Under the pieces are notes generated by a model. It saw only the letters and a list, made by a program, of their open reading frames with translations. It ran no database searches and had not been told where the DNA came from. This document shows positions 52,460 to 61,551 of a stretch of DNA of 64,000 nucleotides, in pieces; positions within the stretch are counted from its first letter, which is position 1; each line of letters opens with the position of its first letter. The stretch covers positions 6,624,501 through 6,688,500 of the forward strand of contig NZ_CP012333.1 of assembly GCF_001263205.1 (NCBI RefSeq), in the 5' to 3' direction. Made by a program: the position numbers and the translations under genes. The stretch comes from Labilithrix luteola. Lineage in GTDB: Bacteria > Myxococcota_A > Polyangia > Polyangiales > Polyangiaceae.

Positions 52460-54283
52460 ATGCACCTCCTCGTGACTCGCTCCGCTCGCTTTTCCGCTCT
52501 CGTCCTGGTCGCTGTCCTCGGAGCTCTGCCTTCGCTCGGAGCATGTGGCGGAGGTGGCGCGCACACCGCGTCGGCGAACACGTTGCCGAATGCATCGGTT
52601 CGCACGTCGCCACCGCCCAAAGAAGCCGAGAAGGAAGCGGTCGTCGCGAGCGAGAACCCCGACGACGAAGCCATCGCGCGTGCCGGCAAGGAGTATCTCG
52701 AGCTCCTCGTGGAGACGTCGCCGGAAACGGCCACGGGGCTCGGTGTTCATTCGCACGACGCCGAGCTCGACGATCGGACGAAGGAGGGGGATGCGAAGAT
52801 CGTCGCTCGCGAAGAGGCGATGCTCGCCCGGCTGAAGCAACGCTTCGCGAATCCGCGCGCGAGTGCGCCGGCCAAGACGGATCTGGCGATGCTCGTGTCG
52901 GCGCTCGAGGTCGACATTCGCCACCGTCGCACGCAAGAGCCTCTCGCTCGTCAGCCCGATCTCTACGCGAGCCCACTCAGCGTCATCTTTCTCATGACCG
53001 CGCGCGACTACGCGCCGGCGGCCGAACGAGCGCGCAACGTCGTGGCCCGTCTCGAAAAGATCCCCGCCGTGGTCGCCGCGGCGAAGACGAATCTGCAGCG
53101 ACCGCCTCGGATCTGGACGGAGGTGGGCATCGATCGTGCGGCTTCGGCGAAAGGGTTTCTCGAGGAGCAGCGTCCGTTCCTGATCGCTTCGCTTCCGAAC
53201 GAGAAGGCACGTGTCGAGGTGGCGCTGGCGTCGGCGCAAGCAGCCTACGAGGACTACAAGACGTTCCTGCAGAAAGAAGTGCTGCCTCGGTCGAACGGTC
53301 GCTTTGCGGCCGGTCGCGAGCACTTCGAGTTTCTCCTGCACAACGACTACTTCCTCGACGAAGGCGCCGACGAGCTGCTCGCCATGGGCAAGAAGGTCTT
53401 CGCCGAGACCAACGTCCAGATGAACGAAGTCGCCAAGCGCATCGACCGCAAGGCGAAGGGCTGGCCTGACGTGGTGGGGCGCCTCAAGAGCCATCATCCG
53501 ACCGCCGAAGGGCTGCTCGAGGCTTACCGCGTCGAAGTGAAGCGGGCGCGGGACTATCTCGTCGCCAAAGACGTGGTGCCGTTTCCGCCGGGCGACGATC
53601 TCGAGGTGATCGACACGCCGCCGTTCATGCGAAGCACCATCACGGCCGCCTACGATCAGCCGCCGCCCTTCGATCCGACGACGAAAGGCTTCTTCTTCGT
53701 CACGCCCGTCGACCGCTCGCTGCCCAAGAACAAGCAGGAAGAGATCCTCCGCGAGAACGATCACGGCGATCTCGTCGACACCGCGGTGCACGAGGCTTAT
53801 CCCGGCCACCATCTCCAACTGTCGTTCGCGAGACGCAATCCGTCACTGACGCGCAAGATCTTCGACCACGCGATCTTCTCGGAGGGCTGGGCGCTCTACT
53901 CCGAGGAGCTGATGGCGGAGCTCGGCTACTTCACCGACGAAGAGCGGCTCATGCAGCTCGAATGGACGCTCGTGCGTGCTGCGCGTGTCATCATCGACAT
54001 CGGCCTGCACGTCGGGGAATTGAGCTTCGAGGGGGCGGCGAAGATGCTGACCGACGAGGTGCATCTCGAGCGGCAGCTCGCGCTCTCGGAAGTGAAGCGC
54101 TACACGATGACGCCCACGCAGCCGCTCGCGTATCTGACGGGCCGTCAGATGATTCTCAAGATGCGAGAGCGCTATCGGGAGCGTGAGGGAGCGAACTACT
54201 CGCTCAAGAAGTTCCACACGGAGCTGCTCACGCGTGCGACCGTCCCGCCGAGCCTGATGGCGCGCGAGATCTTCGCGAATTGA
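52460..54283 (+). CDS. DUF885-family lipoprotein (metallopeptidase-like)
   Basis: A 607-residue predicted lipoprotein (signal, lipobox SLGAC) with a Glu/Lys/Pro-rich spacer. The main part is helical and carries the DUF885 hallmark VHEAYPGHHLQL (around residue 438), which holds an HExxxGHH metal-binding pattern, followed by FSEGWALYSEEL. DUF885 proteins are thought to be zinc peptidases, and many are exported. The substrate is unknown. The ATG at 52460 starts the signal directly. Its last 56 bases overlap the 3' end of the opposite-strand PGPGW gene. Confidence 0.92.
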   Translation: MHLLVTRSARFSALVLVAVLGALPSLGACGGGGAHTASANTLPNASVRTSPPPKEAEKEAVVASENPDDEAIARAGKEYLELLVETSPETATGLGVHSHDAELDDRTKEGDAKIVAREEAMLARLKQRFANPRASAPAKTDLAMLVSALEVDIRHRRTQEPLARQPDLYASPLSVIFLMTARDYAPAAERARNVVARLEKIPAVVAAAKTNLQRPPRIWTEVGIDRAASAKGFLEEQRPFLIASLPNEKARVEVALASAQAAYEDYKTFLQKEVLPRSNGRFAAGREHFEFLLHNDYFLDEGADELLAMGKKVFAETNVQMNEVAKRIDRKAKGWPDVVGRLKSHHPTAEGLLEAYRVEVKRARDYLVAKDVVPFPPGDDLEVIDTPPFMRSTITAAYDQPPPFDPTTKGFFFVTPVDRSLPKNKQEEILRENDHGDLVDTAVHEAYPGHHLQLSFARRNPSLTRKIFDHAIFSEGWALYSEELMAELGYFTDEERLMQLEWTLVRAARVIIDIGLHVGELSFEGAAKMLTDEVHLERQLALSEVKRYTMTPTQPLAYLTGRQMILKMRERYREREGANYSLKKFHTELLTRATVPPSLMAREIFAN

Positions 54284-54692
54284 CCGCCCGGCGCTCGCTC
54301 GCCGGAGGACTCGGCTCGTCGCTGTCGGGGATCTCGAGCGGAGGCTTGCCCGCGCGCTCGCGGAGGCGCTGGATCGCGTGTTCGAGTCGCGGCTGAGAGA
54401 GAATCCGCCGGATGAGACGGTGCTTGATGGGAAGATCGAGCACCGAGAGACCGATCAGGATCGTGATTACCCCTTGGCCCGGTAACACCAGCATTGCCAG
54501 GCCAACCGCGACGAGGATTCCGCCGACGACGTTGCGCCCGAAGTGGATGAGCACCGAGCGGCGCGTCGGCGGGCGAACGAAGTGGTCGGCGGGGAGTCGG
54601 ACGACGAGCATGGGCACCGCCACGAGCGTCGCGACGAACACGACGGCACTGGCCACGACCAGGCCGAGCTCGACTTCGGGCGAGAGGTGCAT
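54228..54692 (-). CDS. PGPGW-type small membrane protein
   Basis: A 154-residue protein with two to three membrane spans (LVVASAVVFVATLVAVPML; GGILVAVGLAMLVLPGQG; VITILIGLSVLDL). The LPGQGV turn and following helix (HRLIRRILSQPRLEHAIQRLRERAGKP) match the PGPGW transmembrane family seen in many proteobacteria. Its role is not established. The C-terminal tail is Arg/Ser-rich. It converges with the DUF885 gene and shares 56 bases with it. Confidence 0.85.
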   Translation of the reverse strand: MHLSPEVELGLVVASAVVFVATLVAVPMLVVRLPADHFVRPPTRRSVLIHFGRNVVGGILVAVGLAMLVLPGQGVITILIGLSVLDLPIKHRLIRRILSQPRLEHAIQRLRERAGKPPLEIPDSDEPSPPASERRAVNSRRSRAPSGSAGRSHA

Positions 54693-54811
54693 GGATCAGC
54701 CCTACGCAATGGCTGCGCCACCCTGACGGACGCGATTCTTTCGACGACTCAAGGGACGCATCGGACTCAGGCGTGGTCCCGGCAGGGCTCGTGTCTTGCA
54801 GCCTTCGAACT

Positions 54812-55267
54812 ATGGCCGTCGTCGTCCGGGACTTCATGAATCCCACGCTCCTGTACATCCACGAGGGCGACCGCCTGACGCTCGCGCGTGGACCGATCGT
54901 GGGGTGGGGAATCATGGCCGTCGCGGTGCTCGACGAGTCACATCGTCCCGTCGGGCTCGTCTCGCTCCACGATCTGGAGCAGGGCAGTAGGCGAACGCCG
55001 AGGCAAGCGGGAGAGGCAGGCGCGGTCGAAACGGTTCGCGACACCGAATCGCTCGAGGTCGCCGCCCGCAAAGCGGCGGAGGCGCGTCACGGTAACCTGC
55101 ACGGCCATCTCGTCGTGGTCGACGAAAAGGGCGTGGCCCTCGGCATCGTCACGTCCGTGGACATCCTCCGCGCGATGCTCGGCATGAAGCCCCGGCACGC
55201 GCCCATCCTTCCGAACGAGGCCTCCGACGAGGAAAAACGGGCAGGGAGCCCGGCGGTTCCGCTTTGA
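54812..55267 (+). CDS. CBS-domain protein
   Basis: A 151-residue protein consisting mainly of one tandem CBS pair (a Bateman module): VRDFMNPTLLYIHEGDRL...VAVLDESHRPVGLVSLHDLE, and HGHLVVVDEKGVALGIVTSVDIL. Such modules bind adenine nucleotides and act as regulators. I use the ATG of MAVVVRDF (54812); an upstream in-frame GTG adds 13 non-conserved residues. It lies 55 bp upstream of proS in the same direction. No enzyme domain is attached, so the partner is unknown. Confidence 0.85.
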   Translation: MAVVVRDFMNPTLLYIHEGDRLTLARGPIVGWGIMAVAVLDESHRPVGLVSLHDLEQGSRRTPRQAGEAGAVETVRDTESLEVAARKAAEARHGNLHGHLVVVDEKGVALGIVTSVDILRAMLGMKPRHAPILPNEASDEEKRAGSPAVPL

Positions 55268-55322
55268 ACGGCAAAGCTTTGGCCGCCGGCGCCGCGGGGG
55301 GCGTGCTAGATGCTGTCGCGCG

Positions 55323-57044
55323 ATGCTCTACTCCCGAGCCCTCATTCCCACCGTCAAAGAAGCTCCTGCGGACGCGGCGAACGCGAGCCACACGCTGCTC
55401 GTGCGCGGCGGTTACATCCGCAAAGTCGGCGCCGGCATGTACGACTTCCTCCCGCTCGGCCTTCGCGTCCTGAAGAAGGTCGAAGCGATCGTCCGCGAGG
55501 AGATGGATCGTTCGGGTGCTCAGGAGATCCTCATGCCGGCCCTTTTGCCGGCGGAGTACTACAAGGAGACGGGGCGCTGGGACCTCTACGGCGACACGCT
55601 CTTCCGCCTGAAGGATCGCAAGGGCGGCGAGTTCCACCTCGGACCCACGCACGAAGAGATCGTCACCGACATCGCGCGCCGCGAGATCAAGAGCTGGCGC
55701 GACCTGCCGATGAATCTCTACCAGATCCAGAACAAGTTCCGTGACGAGCCCCGTCCGCGTGGCGGTCTGCTCCGCGGTCGCGAGTTCCTCATGAAGGACG
55801 CGTACTCGTTCGACGTGAGCGAAGAGGCGGCGTTCGACAGCTACGAGACGATGCGCAAGGCCTACTGCCGGATCTTCGACCGGATGGGCCTCGTCTACCG
55901 CATGGTGGCCGCCGACCCCGGCGCCATCGGCGGCTCGACCAGCGCGGAGTTCCAGGTCCTCGCGGACTCGGGCGAAGACGCGATCGTCGCCTGCGATACG
56001 TGCGACTACGCGGCGAACGTCGAGATCGCCACGGTGAAGGTCAAGGACCAGACCGAGAGCAGCGAGGCGCTCGAGGAGAAGAAGAAGGTCCACACGCCGA
56101 AGGTCGGGACCATCGAGGACGTCTCGAAGTTCCTCTCCACGCCGAAGGAGCGCTTCCTCAAGTCGCTCGTCTACACGACGGGCAAAGACGTCGTCATGGC
56201 CGTCGTCCGCGGCGACCACGACGTCAACGAGATCCGTCTGGCTCGCGCGCTCGGCGTCGACGAGGTCTTCCTCGCGACCGATGCGGACGTGCAGAAGGCA
56301 ACCGGCGCTGCGGTGGGCTTCGCCGGCCCCGTGGGCTTCAAGGGCAAGGTCGTCGTCGACCGCGCTGCTGCGCTCGTCAAGAACGCGGCCACCGGCGCGA
56401 ACGAGACCGACCACCACTTCACGGGCGTCAACAAGGGCCGCGACTGGGATGGTGAGGTCGCCGACATTCGCCTCGCCACCTCGGGGGACCCCTGCCCGAA
56501 CTGCGAAGGTGGCCACCTCAAGACCTACCGAGGCATCGAAGGCGGTCACATCTTCATCCTCGGCACCAAGTACTCGGCCGCGATGGGCGCGATGTACTCG
56601 GACGAGAAGCAGGAGAAGAAGCCGATCGTCATGGGCTGCTACGGCATCGGCGTCTCACGCCTCGTCGCCACGGCGATCGAGCAGAACAACGACGCCGACG
56701 GCATCAAGTGGCCGATGAGCCTCGCGCCGTACCACGTGCACCTCGTCACGATCGGCAAGGAAGAGAACGTGCACGCGGCCGCGAAGAAGATCTACGACGA
56801 GCTTCGTGAGAAGGGCGTCGACGTCCTCTGGGACGACCGCGACGAACGCCCGGGCGTGAAGTTCAAGGACGCCGATCTCCTCGGCATGCCCCTTCGCGTT
56901 ACCATCGGCGCCAAGGGCCTCGCGAACGGCAACATCGAGGTCAAGCCCCGCACCGAGCCCGACCCCAAGAAGGCCGAGCTCGTTCCGGTCGAGAACGCCG
57001 TGAAGGTCCTCGCCGACCGCGTCCACGCGGCGCTCGGCAAGTGA
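55323..57044 (+). CDS. proS: Proline--tRNA ligase
   Basis: A class II synthetase of 573 residues that charges tRNA-Pro. Motif 1 (IRKVGAGMYDFLPLGLRVLKKVEAIVREEMDRSGAQEILMPAL, residues ~37-78), motif 2 (QIQNKFRDEPRPRGGLLRGREFLMKDAYSFD, ~136-166) and motif 3 (KPIVMGCYGIGVSRL) are intact, as is the C-terminal anticodon-binding domain. An editing domain is inserted between motifs 2 and 3 (~residues 225-390), as in bacterial-type ProRS. The ATG at 55323 starts the conserved MLYSRALIPTVKE. It faces the SDR gene with a hairpin between them. Confidence 0.97.
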   Translation: MLYSRALIPTVKEAPADAANASHTLLVRGGYIRKVGAGMYDFLPLGLRVLKKVEAIVREEMDRSGAQEILMPALLPAEYYKETGRWDLYGDTLFRLKDRKGGEFHLGPTHEEIVTDIARREIKSWRDLPMNLYQIQNKFRDEPRPRGGLLRGREFLMKDAYSFDVSEEAAFDSYETMRKAYCRIFDRMGLVYRMVAADPGAIGGSTSAEFQVLADSGEDAIVACDTCDYAANVEIATVKVKDQTESSEALEEKKKVHTPKVGTIEDVSKFLSTPKERFLKSLVYTTGKDVVMAVVRGDHDVNEIRLARALGVDEVFLATDADVQKATGAAVGFAGPVGFKGKVVVDRAAALVKNAATGANETDHHFTGVNKGRDWDGEVADIRLATSGDPCPNCEGGHLKTYRGIEGGHIFILGTKYSAAMGAMYSDEKQEKKPIVMGCYGIGVSRLVATAIEQNNDADGIKWPMSLAPYHVHLVTIGKEENVHAAAKKIYDELREKGVDVLWDDRDERPGVKFKDADLLGMPLRVTIGAKGLANGNIEVKPRTEPDPKKAELVPVENAVKVLADRVHAALGK

Positions 57045-57071
57045 CACGCGCAGCAAGCCTGGCCTGACCCG

Positions 57072-57108
57072 CATCGGGGGCGTGTGGAGCGAATCCACCG
57101 CCCCGATG
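57072..57108. terminator. Long hairpin between proS and the SDR gene
   Basis: An eight-base outer stem CATCGGGG/CCCCGATG continues inward with small bulges through GTGGA/TCCAC to a GCGAA loop. It lies 28 bases past the proS stop and just before the converging SDR stop. There is no T-tract, but it is positioned and shaped as a bidirectional terminator. Confidence 0.7.
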
Positions 57109-57122
57109 GTCATTTGGGGCCG

Positions 57123-57914
57123 TCACACGGTGGGGACCGTGCCTCCGTCGATGACGATCTCGCTACCGGTGATGAAGGCCGCGCGATCGGACGCGAGGAA
57201 CACCACGAGCTCCGCGACGTCCTCCGGGCGCCCAGGGTGACCGAGCGGGATGCCGCCGAGCGAATCCATGAGGCTCTGTCGTGCAGCGGTCTCGTCGCCG
57301 CCGAACTGCGCGGCGAGGCGCCCGACGAGCCCGCGTGCCGCTTCGGTCTCGATGTATCCGGGCGACACGGTCACCACGCGCACGCCCTTGGGGCCGACCT
57401 CCTTCGACAGCGCCTTGCTGTAGTTGCTGAGGGCCGCCTTGGCCGCGGCGTACGCCATCGTCGCCTCGGGCAAAGGGAGCGTGCGCTGGATCGACGAGAT
57501 GTGGACGATGACGCCATTTCGCCGCTCGATCATGCCGGGCAAGAATCCGCGATCGAGCCGAACGGCGCCGAAGAGGTTCTGGTCGAAGGCCTTCTGCCAG
57601 TCGTCGTCGCCGAGAGCGAGCACGCCGCCGCTCGGGGCGGTCGAGCCGCCGACGTTGTCGACGAGAACGTCGATGCCTCCGTAGCGACCAAGCACTTCGT
57701 CGACGACGCGCGCCGCTCCCTGGGCCGTCGAGAGATCGGCCTCGATGAAGTGAACGTCGCGGTTCGCATTCGATGGCGCCGAGCGCGCGGTGGTGACGAC
57801 AGTGCCTCCCGAACGCACGAACTTCTGGACGACCGCCTCGCCCATGCCTTTGGTTCCTCCGGTGACGAGGACGCGCTTGCCGTCGAACTCGTGACTCTGA
57901 ATGGTATCGCTCAT
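57123..57914 (-). CDS. Short-chain dehydrogenase/reductase
   Basis: A 263-residue classical SDR. The nucleotide motif TGGTKGMG (TGxxxGxG) lies at residues ~18-25, NVGG near 86, the catalytic Ser in HISSIQRT, and the active-site YAAAK (YxxxK) near residue 156. The C-terminus ITGSEIVIDGG is typical. It reduces or oxidises a carbonyl/alcohol with NAD(P); the substrate is unknown. I use the ATG of MSDTIQ because earlier starts (57980) add unconserved residues. It is divergent from the HxlR-type regulator, a common arrangement in which the regulator controls the enzyme. Confidence 0.93.
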   Translation of the reverse strand: MSDTIQSHEFDGKRVLVTGGTKGMGEAVVQKFVRSGGTVVTTARSAPSNANRDVHFIEADLSTAQGAARVVDEVLGRYGGIDVLVDNVGGSTAPSGGVLALGDDDWQKAFDQNLFGAVRLDRGFLPGMIERRNGVIVHISSIQRTLPLPEATMAYAAAKAALSNYSKALSKEVGPKGVRVVTVSPGYIETEAARGLVGRLAAQFGGDETAARQSLMDSLGGIPLGHPGRPEDVAELVVFLASDRAAFITGSEIVIDGGTVPTV

Positions 57915-58080
57915 GGAATGGTCCTCCGCGCGTGCCCCCGCTTCCGGGATGCCGCGCATGCATGGATTGGGCGACGTCACGACGGCGCTTCTCGGCCGGG
58001 CACGGTTTCCCGCGCTGCCCGTTCGTGAGGAATGCGCGTCGCTCGCCGCGACTCGAGGACTATTGCGCTACACTTTCGAT

Positions 58081-58629
58081 GTGACAAGAACGCACGAAAA
58101 AGTGGGGTACTCACCAAAAGGTAAGCCCTCCATTTATCGTTCGGGCGACGCGAGCGAAGCACCGAGCGCGGGCGACGAGTCCGTGCGTGCCGAGAACGCT
58201 GCGCGCGGTACGGAAGAGGTGCTTCGAGTCCTCGATGGCCGATGGAAGATGACGATCCTCTTCCACCTGTTCAATGCGGCTCGGCCTTCGCCGAGTCCTC
58301 TTGGACCTCCGTGGACTCCGTCCAGCAAGGCTGGACTCTGTCCACTCCGGTTCAATGCGGCTCGGCCTTCGCCGAGTCCTCTTGGACCTCCGTGGTTCTC
58401 CGAGCTCGAGCGGTCGATTCCCGACGTCTCCCAGAAGATGCTGATTCAGCAGCTCCGTGAGCTCGAGGCCGACGGGATCGTCGTGCGCACGGTTCACCCC
58501 CAGGTGCCGCCGAAGGTGGAGTATTCGCTCACCGAGTGGGGCCGCGAGCTGTGCCCTGCGCTCGATGCGCTCTTGAAGTGGGGGGCCAAGCGACCCAAGA
58601 ATCTCGTGCCGTTGTCCGAAGAAACCTGA
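58081..58629 (+). CDS. HxlR-family regulator with repeated in-frame insertion
   Basis: A 182-residue winged-helix regulator. The family core is clear: EEVLRVLDGRWKMTILFHLF, then FSELERSIPDVSQKMLIQQ and LRELEADGIV(V)R. In normal HxlR proteins only a few residues separate HLF from (R)FSELER. Here about 40 residues intervene, containing two copies of NAARPSPSPLGPPW encoded by two identical 45-bp DNA repeats (58270-58314 and 58351-58395). The insert keeps the frame. The GTG at 58081 is chosen because earlier in-frame starts overlap the divergent SDR gene. The N-terminal ~35 residues are unusual for the family. It probably controls the SDR gene. Confidence 0.82.
   Translation: MTRTHEKVGYSPKGKPSIYRSGDASEAPSAGDESVRAENAARGTEEVLRVLDGRWKMTILFHLFNAARPSPSPLGPPWTPSSKAGLCPLRFNAARPSPSPLGPPWFSELERSIPDVSQKMLIQQLRELEADGIVVRTVHPQVPPKVEYSLTEWGRELCPALDALLKWGAKRPKNLVPLSEET
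58270..58395 (+). repeat. 45-bp direct repeat (81-bp period) inside the HxlR gene
   Basis: Two identical 45-bp copies (58270-58314 and 58351-58395) are separated by 36 bp, which gives an 81-bp period (27 codons). Each copy contains a perfect hairpin CTCGGC-CTTC-GCCGAG, and the spacer contains another (TCCAG-CAAGG-CTGGA). The structure suggests insertion of a palindromic element followed by tandem duplication. Confidence 0.92.
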
Positions 58630-58658
58630 GCCAAAGAGACACGAGCCAAAGAGACACG

Positions 58659-58667
58659 AGGAGGTGA
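58659..58667 (+). promoter_or_regulatory. Near-perfect Shine-Dalgarno AGGAGGTGA
   Basis: This matches the 3' end of 16S rRNA over nine bases and lies five bases before the ATG at 58673. It decides the start of the downstream dehydrogenase: the GTG inside it (58664) would be an in-frame alternative but is part of the ribosome site itself. Two tandem 15-bp copies of gagccaaagagacac precede it. Confidence 0.85.
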
Positions 58668-58672
58668 CCGAA

Positions 58673-59976
58673 ATGGCGTGTGGGCACTTCTATGCGGCGC
58701 AAGCCGGTGGCGACGAGGCGTTCACCGTCGACGCTTCGCGTGTGACGTTCGGTCGTGGTTGTCTAGCCGAGGTTGGCGACCGTGTTGCGAGTCATGGCAC
58801 CCGTCGCGTGGGCCTCTTCACGGATCGGCGCATACGGCAGCTCGCCATTTTCGAGACGGTCTCGGCGTCGTTGCGGAAGGCCGGTCTCGACGTGGTGGTG
58901 TTCGACGACGTTCGTGTGGAGCCCACCGACGGCTCGTTCCGCGAGGCGGTGCGCTTCGCGAACGAGGCCAAGCTCGATGGCTACGTGTCGCTGGGCGGTG
59001 GTTCGGTCATCGATACGTGCAAAGCGGCAAACCTCTATTCGAGCCATCCGGCGGAGTTCGACGATTACGTGAACGCGCCGGTTGGTGCAGGTCGTGCCGT
59101 TCCTGGAGCTCTCAAGCCGCACCTGGCCTGTCCGACGACGAGCGGTACGGGAAGCGAGGTCACGGGAATTGCCATCTTCGATTACGTGTCGCTGCACGCA
59201 AAGACCGGAATTGCGTCGGTCATGCTCCGGCCCACGGAGGCGCTCGTCGATCCCGATTGCACCGATAGTTTGCCGTCCGAGGTCGTCGCTGCGAGCGGCA
59301 TGGACGTGCTCTGCCACGCGCTCGAGTCGTACACGGCACGGCCTTTCGTTTCGCGTGCGAAGCCGGGCCGGCCCACGGCGCGGCCGATGAGCCAGGGCGC
59401 GAATCCTTGGAGTGATCTCGGTTGCCGCGAAGCACTTCGCCTGCTCGGCAAATACCTCCGTCGCGCCGTCGAAGACGCCACCGACCGCGAAGCGCGCGAG
59501 CAAACGATGTGGGCTGCCACGCTGGCGGGAATTGCATTCGGCAATGCCGGTGTGCACGTTCCCCACGCGATGGCCTATGCCGTCGCCGGCAACGTGAAGA
59601 CGTTTCGGCCCTCGGGCTATCCTCAAGACGAGCCGATCGTTCCGCACGGCATGGCCGTCGTCGTGAATGCTCCGTCGGTCTTCCGCTTCACGGCGCCGAG
59701 GAACCCTGCGCGCCATCTCGAGGCCGCGGCGCTCCTGGGGCGTGACGTGTCCGGAACGTCCTCGGCGGACGCCGGCGAGGTGCTCGGCAAGACTCTGTCG
59801 ACGCTGATGCAGAAGACGCACATCCCGAACGGGATCGGCGGTGTTGGCTATGGCGACGCCGATCTACAGGCGCTGGCCGAAGGAACGTTCTTGCAGCAGC
59901 GCCTTTTGCAGAATGCGCCAGCCGAAATCACGAAACCCGTCCTGGTAGACCTGTTTCGCGGCGCCATGACCTATTG

Positions 59977-59980
<4 letters not shown>
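58673..59980 (+). CDS. Hydroxyacid-oxoacid transhydrogenase-like iron alcohol dehydrogenase
   Basis: A 435-residue group III (iron-dependent) alcohol dehydrogenase. The NAD-site GGGSVIDTCKA, the PTTSGTGSEVT segment, the metal-region VAASGMDVLCHALESYTA and HVPHAMAYAVAGN, PHGMAV (a further metal His) are present. The order and the long loop SRAKPGRPTARPMSQGANPWSDL (split SRAKPGRPTARP / MSQGANPWSDL) fit the ADHFE1 type, which converts 4-hydroxybutyrate and 2-oxoglutarate to succinic semialdehyde and 2-hydroxyglutarate. The start is set by the strong ribosome site at 58659. The stop overlaps the thioesterase GTG. Confidence 0.9.
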
Positions 59981-60426
<446 letters not shown>

Positions 60427-60457
60427 GCCGCGCGCGCGTATCCGTGCGTAGTTCGTT

Positions 60458-61372
60458 CTAAGGGACGAGCCGGACGTACAGTTCGTTTTGCGCGTAGACT
60501 CTGTCGCTCGGGCAGCCCGATGCGACGGTCTTGCTCAGAACGAGCAGGTAGTTGCCCGCGTCGAACGCGTGGCTGAAGGTGAAGGGGCTGGTACCGGTAC
60601 CCGCGGAGCTTTCGGCGACGAGCGTGGCTCCGTCTTCGGAATAGGCGCGGAGCGTGAACGGCTCCGTGCTGTTGCTGACGAAGATCTCGTAGGTGCCCGA
60701 CTGCGTGAGAGGGAATTTGATCAGGCCGTCGCCACATGCCGACGTGGTCGAGACGTAATTGGTGCAGCCCTTGTCGGTGGTGAGTGTCCCGTGCACGGTC
60801 GCGTATGCGCCGGTCGTATCGATGGGCGCGCCGGTCGTGCGTGGCTCGAACACGAAGTCATATTGCTTCATGCACTCGAACGTGCCGAGGAACGGAGTAA
60901 GCGTCGTGTAATCGATCGTCGGCAGCGTGCTCGCCTGCTGCTTCTCGATGTCGGAGGGCAGGTTGTCCTGCGTTACGCGGAACGACGCGGCGCTGCCGTC
61001 TTGATCGGTCACGTTCACTTGCCAAGCCGGACCATCGGCCCACCCCGGCCCATTGATCGTCCCCGCGATCGTTCGTAGGCCTTGGGCCGCCGAGAGTTGG
61101 GCGGGCGTCATGTCGGCGAGATCGACGGTGTAGCGACTCGGCGCGTTGCCGATGACGACACCCGAGATCTCGAGCCGGGTGCTCGTGCTCTTCCACACTG
61201 GAACGCTCACGAAGGGGGGCGACGTTCCGGGAGGGGCCGTATTCGATGTGGGCTCTCCCTCGGCAGGAGACGCGGTGGACTTGGAGTCGTCGTCGGAGGA
61301 GGAGGAGCACCCGACGATGGCCAACGCAGCGGAGAGGGAAATGAGCGTCGCAAGGAGCAAGGATTGGCGCAT
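60458..61372 (-). CDS. Predicted lipoprotein with a C-terminal PPC-like domain
   Basis: A 304-residue predicted lipoprotein (MRQSLLLATLISLS..., lipobox AIVGC) with a Ser/Asp/Thr spacer. The ~residues 60-190 region is unrecognised beta-rich sequence containing a Cys. The C-terminus (LTQSGTYEIFVSNSTEPFTLRAYSEDG; split LTQSGTYEIFVSN and PFTLRAYSEDG, then FTFSHAFDAGNYLLVLSK) resembles the pre-peptidase C-terminal (PPC) domain found on exported enzymes. No catalytic domain is attached. The ATG at 61372 directly precedes the signal. The function is unknown. Confidence 0.8.
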   Translation of the reverse strand: MRQSLLLATLISLSAALAIVGCSSSSDDDSKSTASPAEGEPTSNTAPPGTSPPFVSVPVWKSTSTRLEISGVVIGNAPSRYTVDLADMTPAQLSAAQGLRTIAGTINGPGWADGPAWQVNVTDQDGSAASFRVTQDNLPSDIEKQQASTLPTIDYTTLTPFLGTFECMKQYDFVFEPRTTGAPIDTTGAYATVHGTLTTDKGCTNYVSTTSACGDGLIKFPLTQSGTYEIFVSNSTEPFTLRAYSEDGATLVAESSAGTGTSPFTFSHAFDAGNYLLVLSKTVASGCPSDRVYAQNELYVRLVP

Positions 61373-61551
61373 GTCTCCGCAGATTAGCAATTCGGGGGCC
61401 ACCGTGAATTCCGCGGAAATCAGCCCGGATCACGCGTGGATGTCGTGTCGAGTTGAGCCAGCTTGTGCCGGCCGCGGATCGGTCCCGCACCTCGTGCCGA
61501 GCGGTTAGACATCGACGCAACTTCTGCCCGCGACAGGCCGACAGGGCCCGC

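Noticed and set aside
52207..52734. A 175-residue minus-strand open frame over the DUF885 gene start.
   Set aside because: Arg/Ser-rich shadow overlapping the signal peptide of a well-supported gene.
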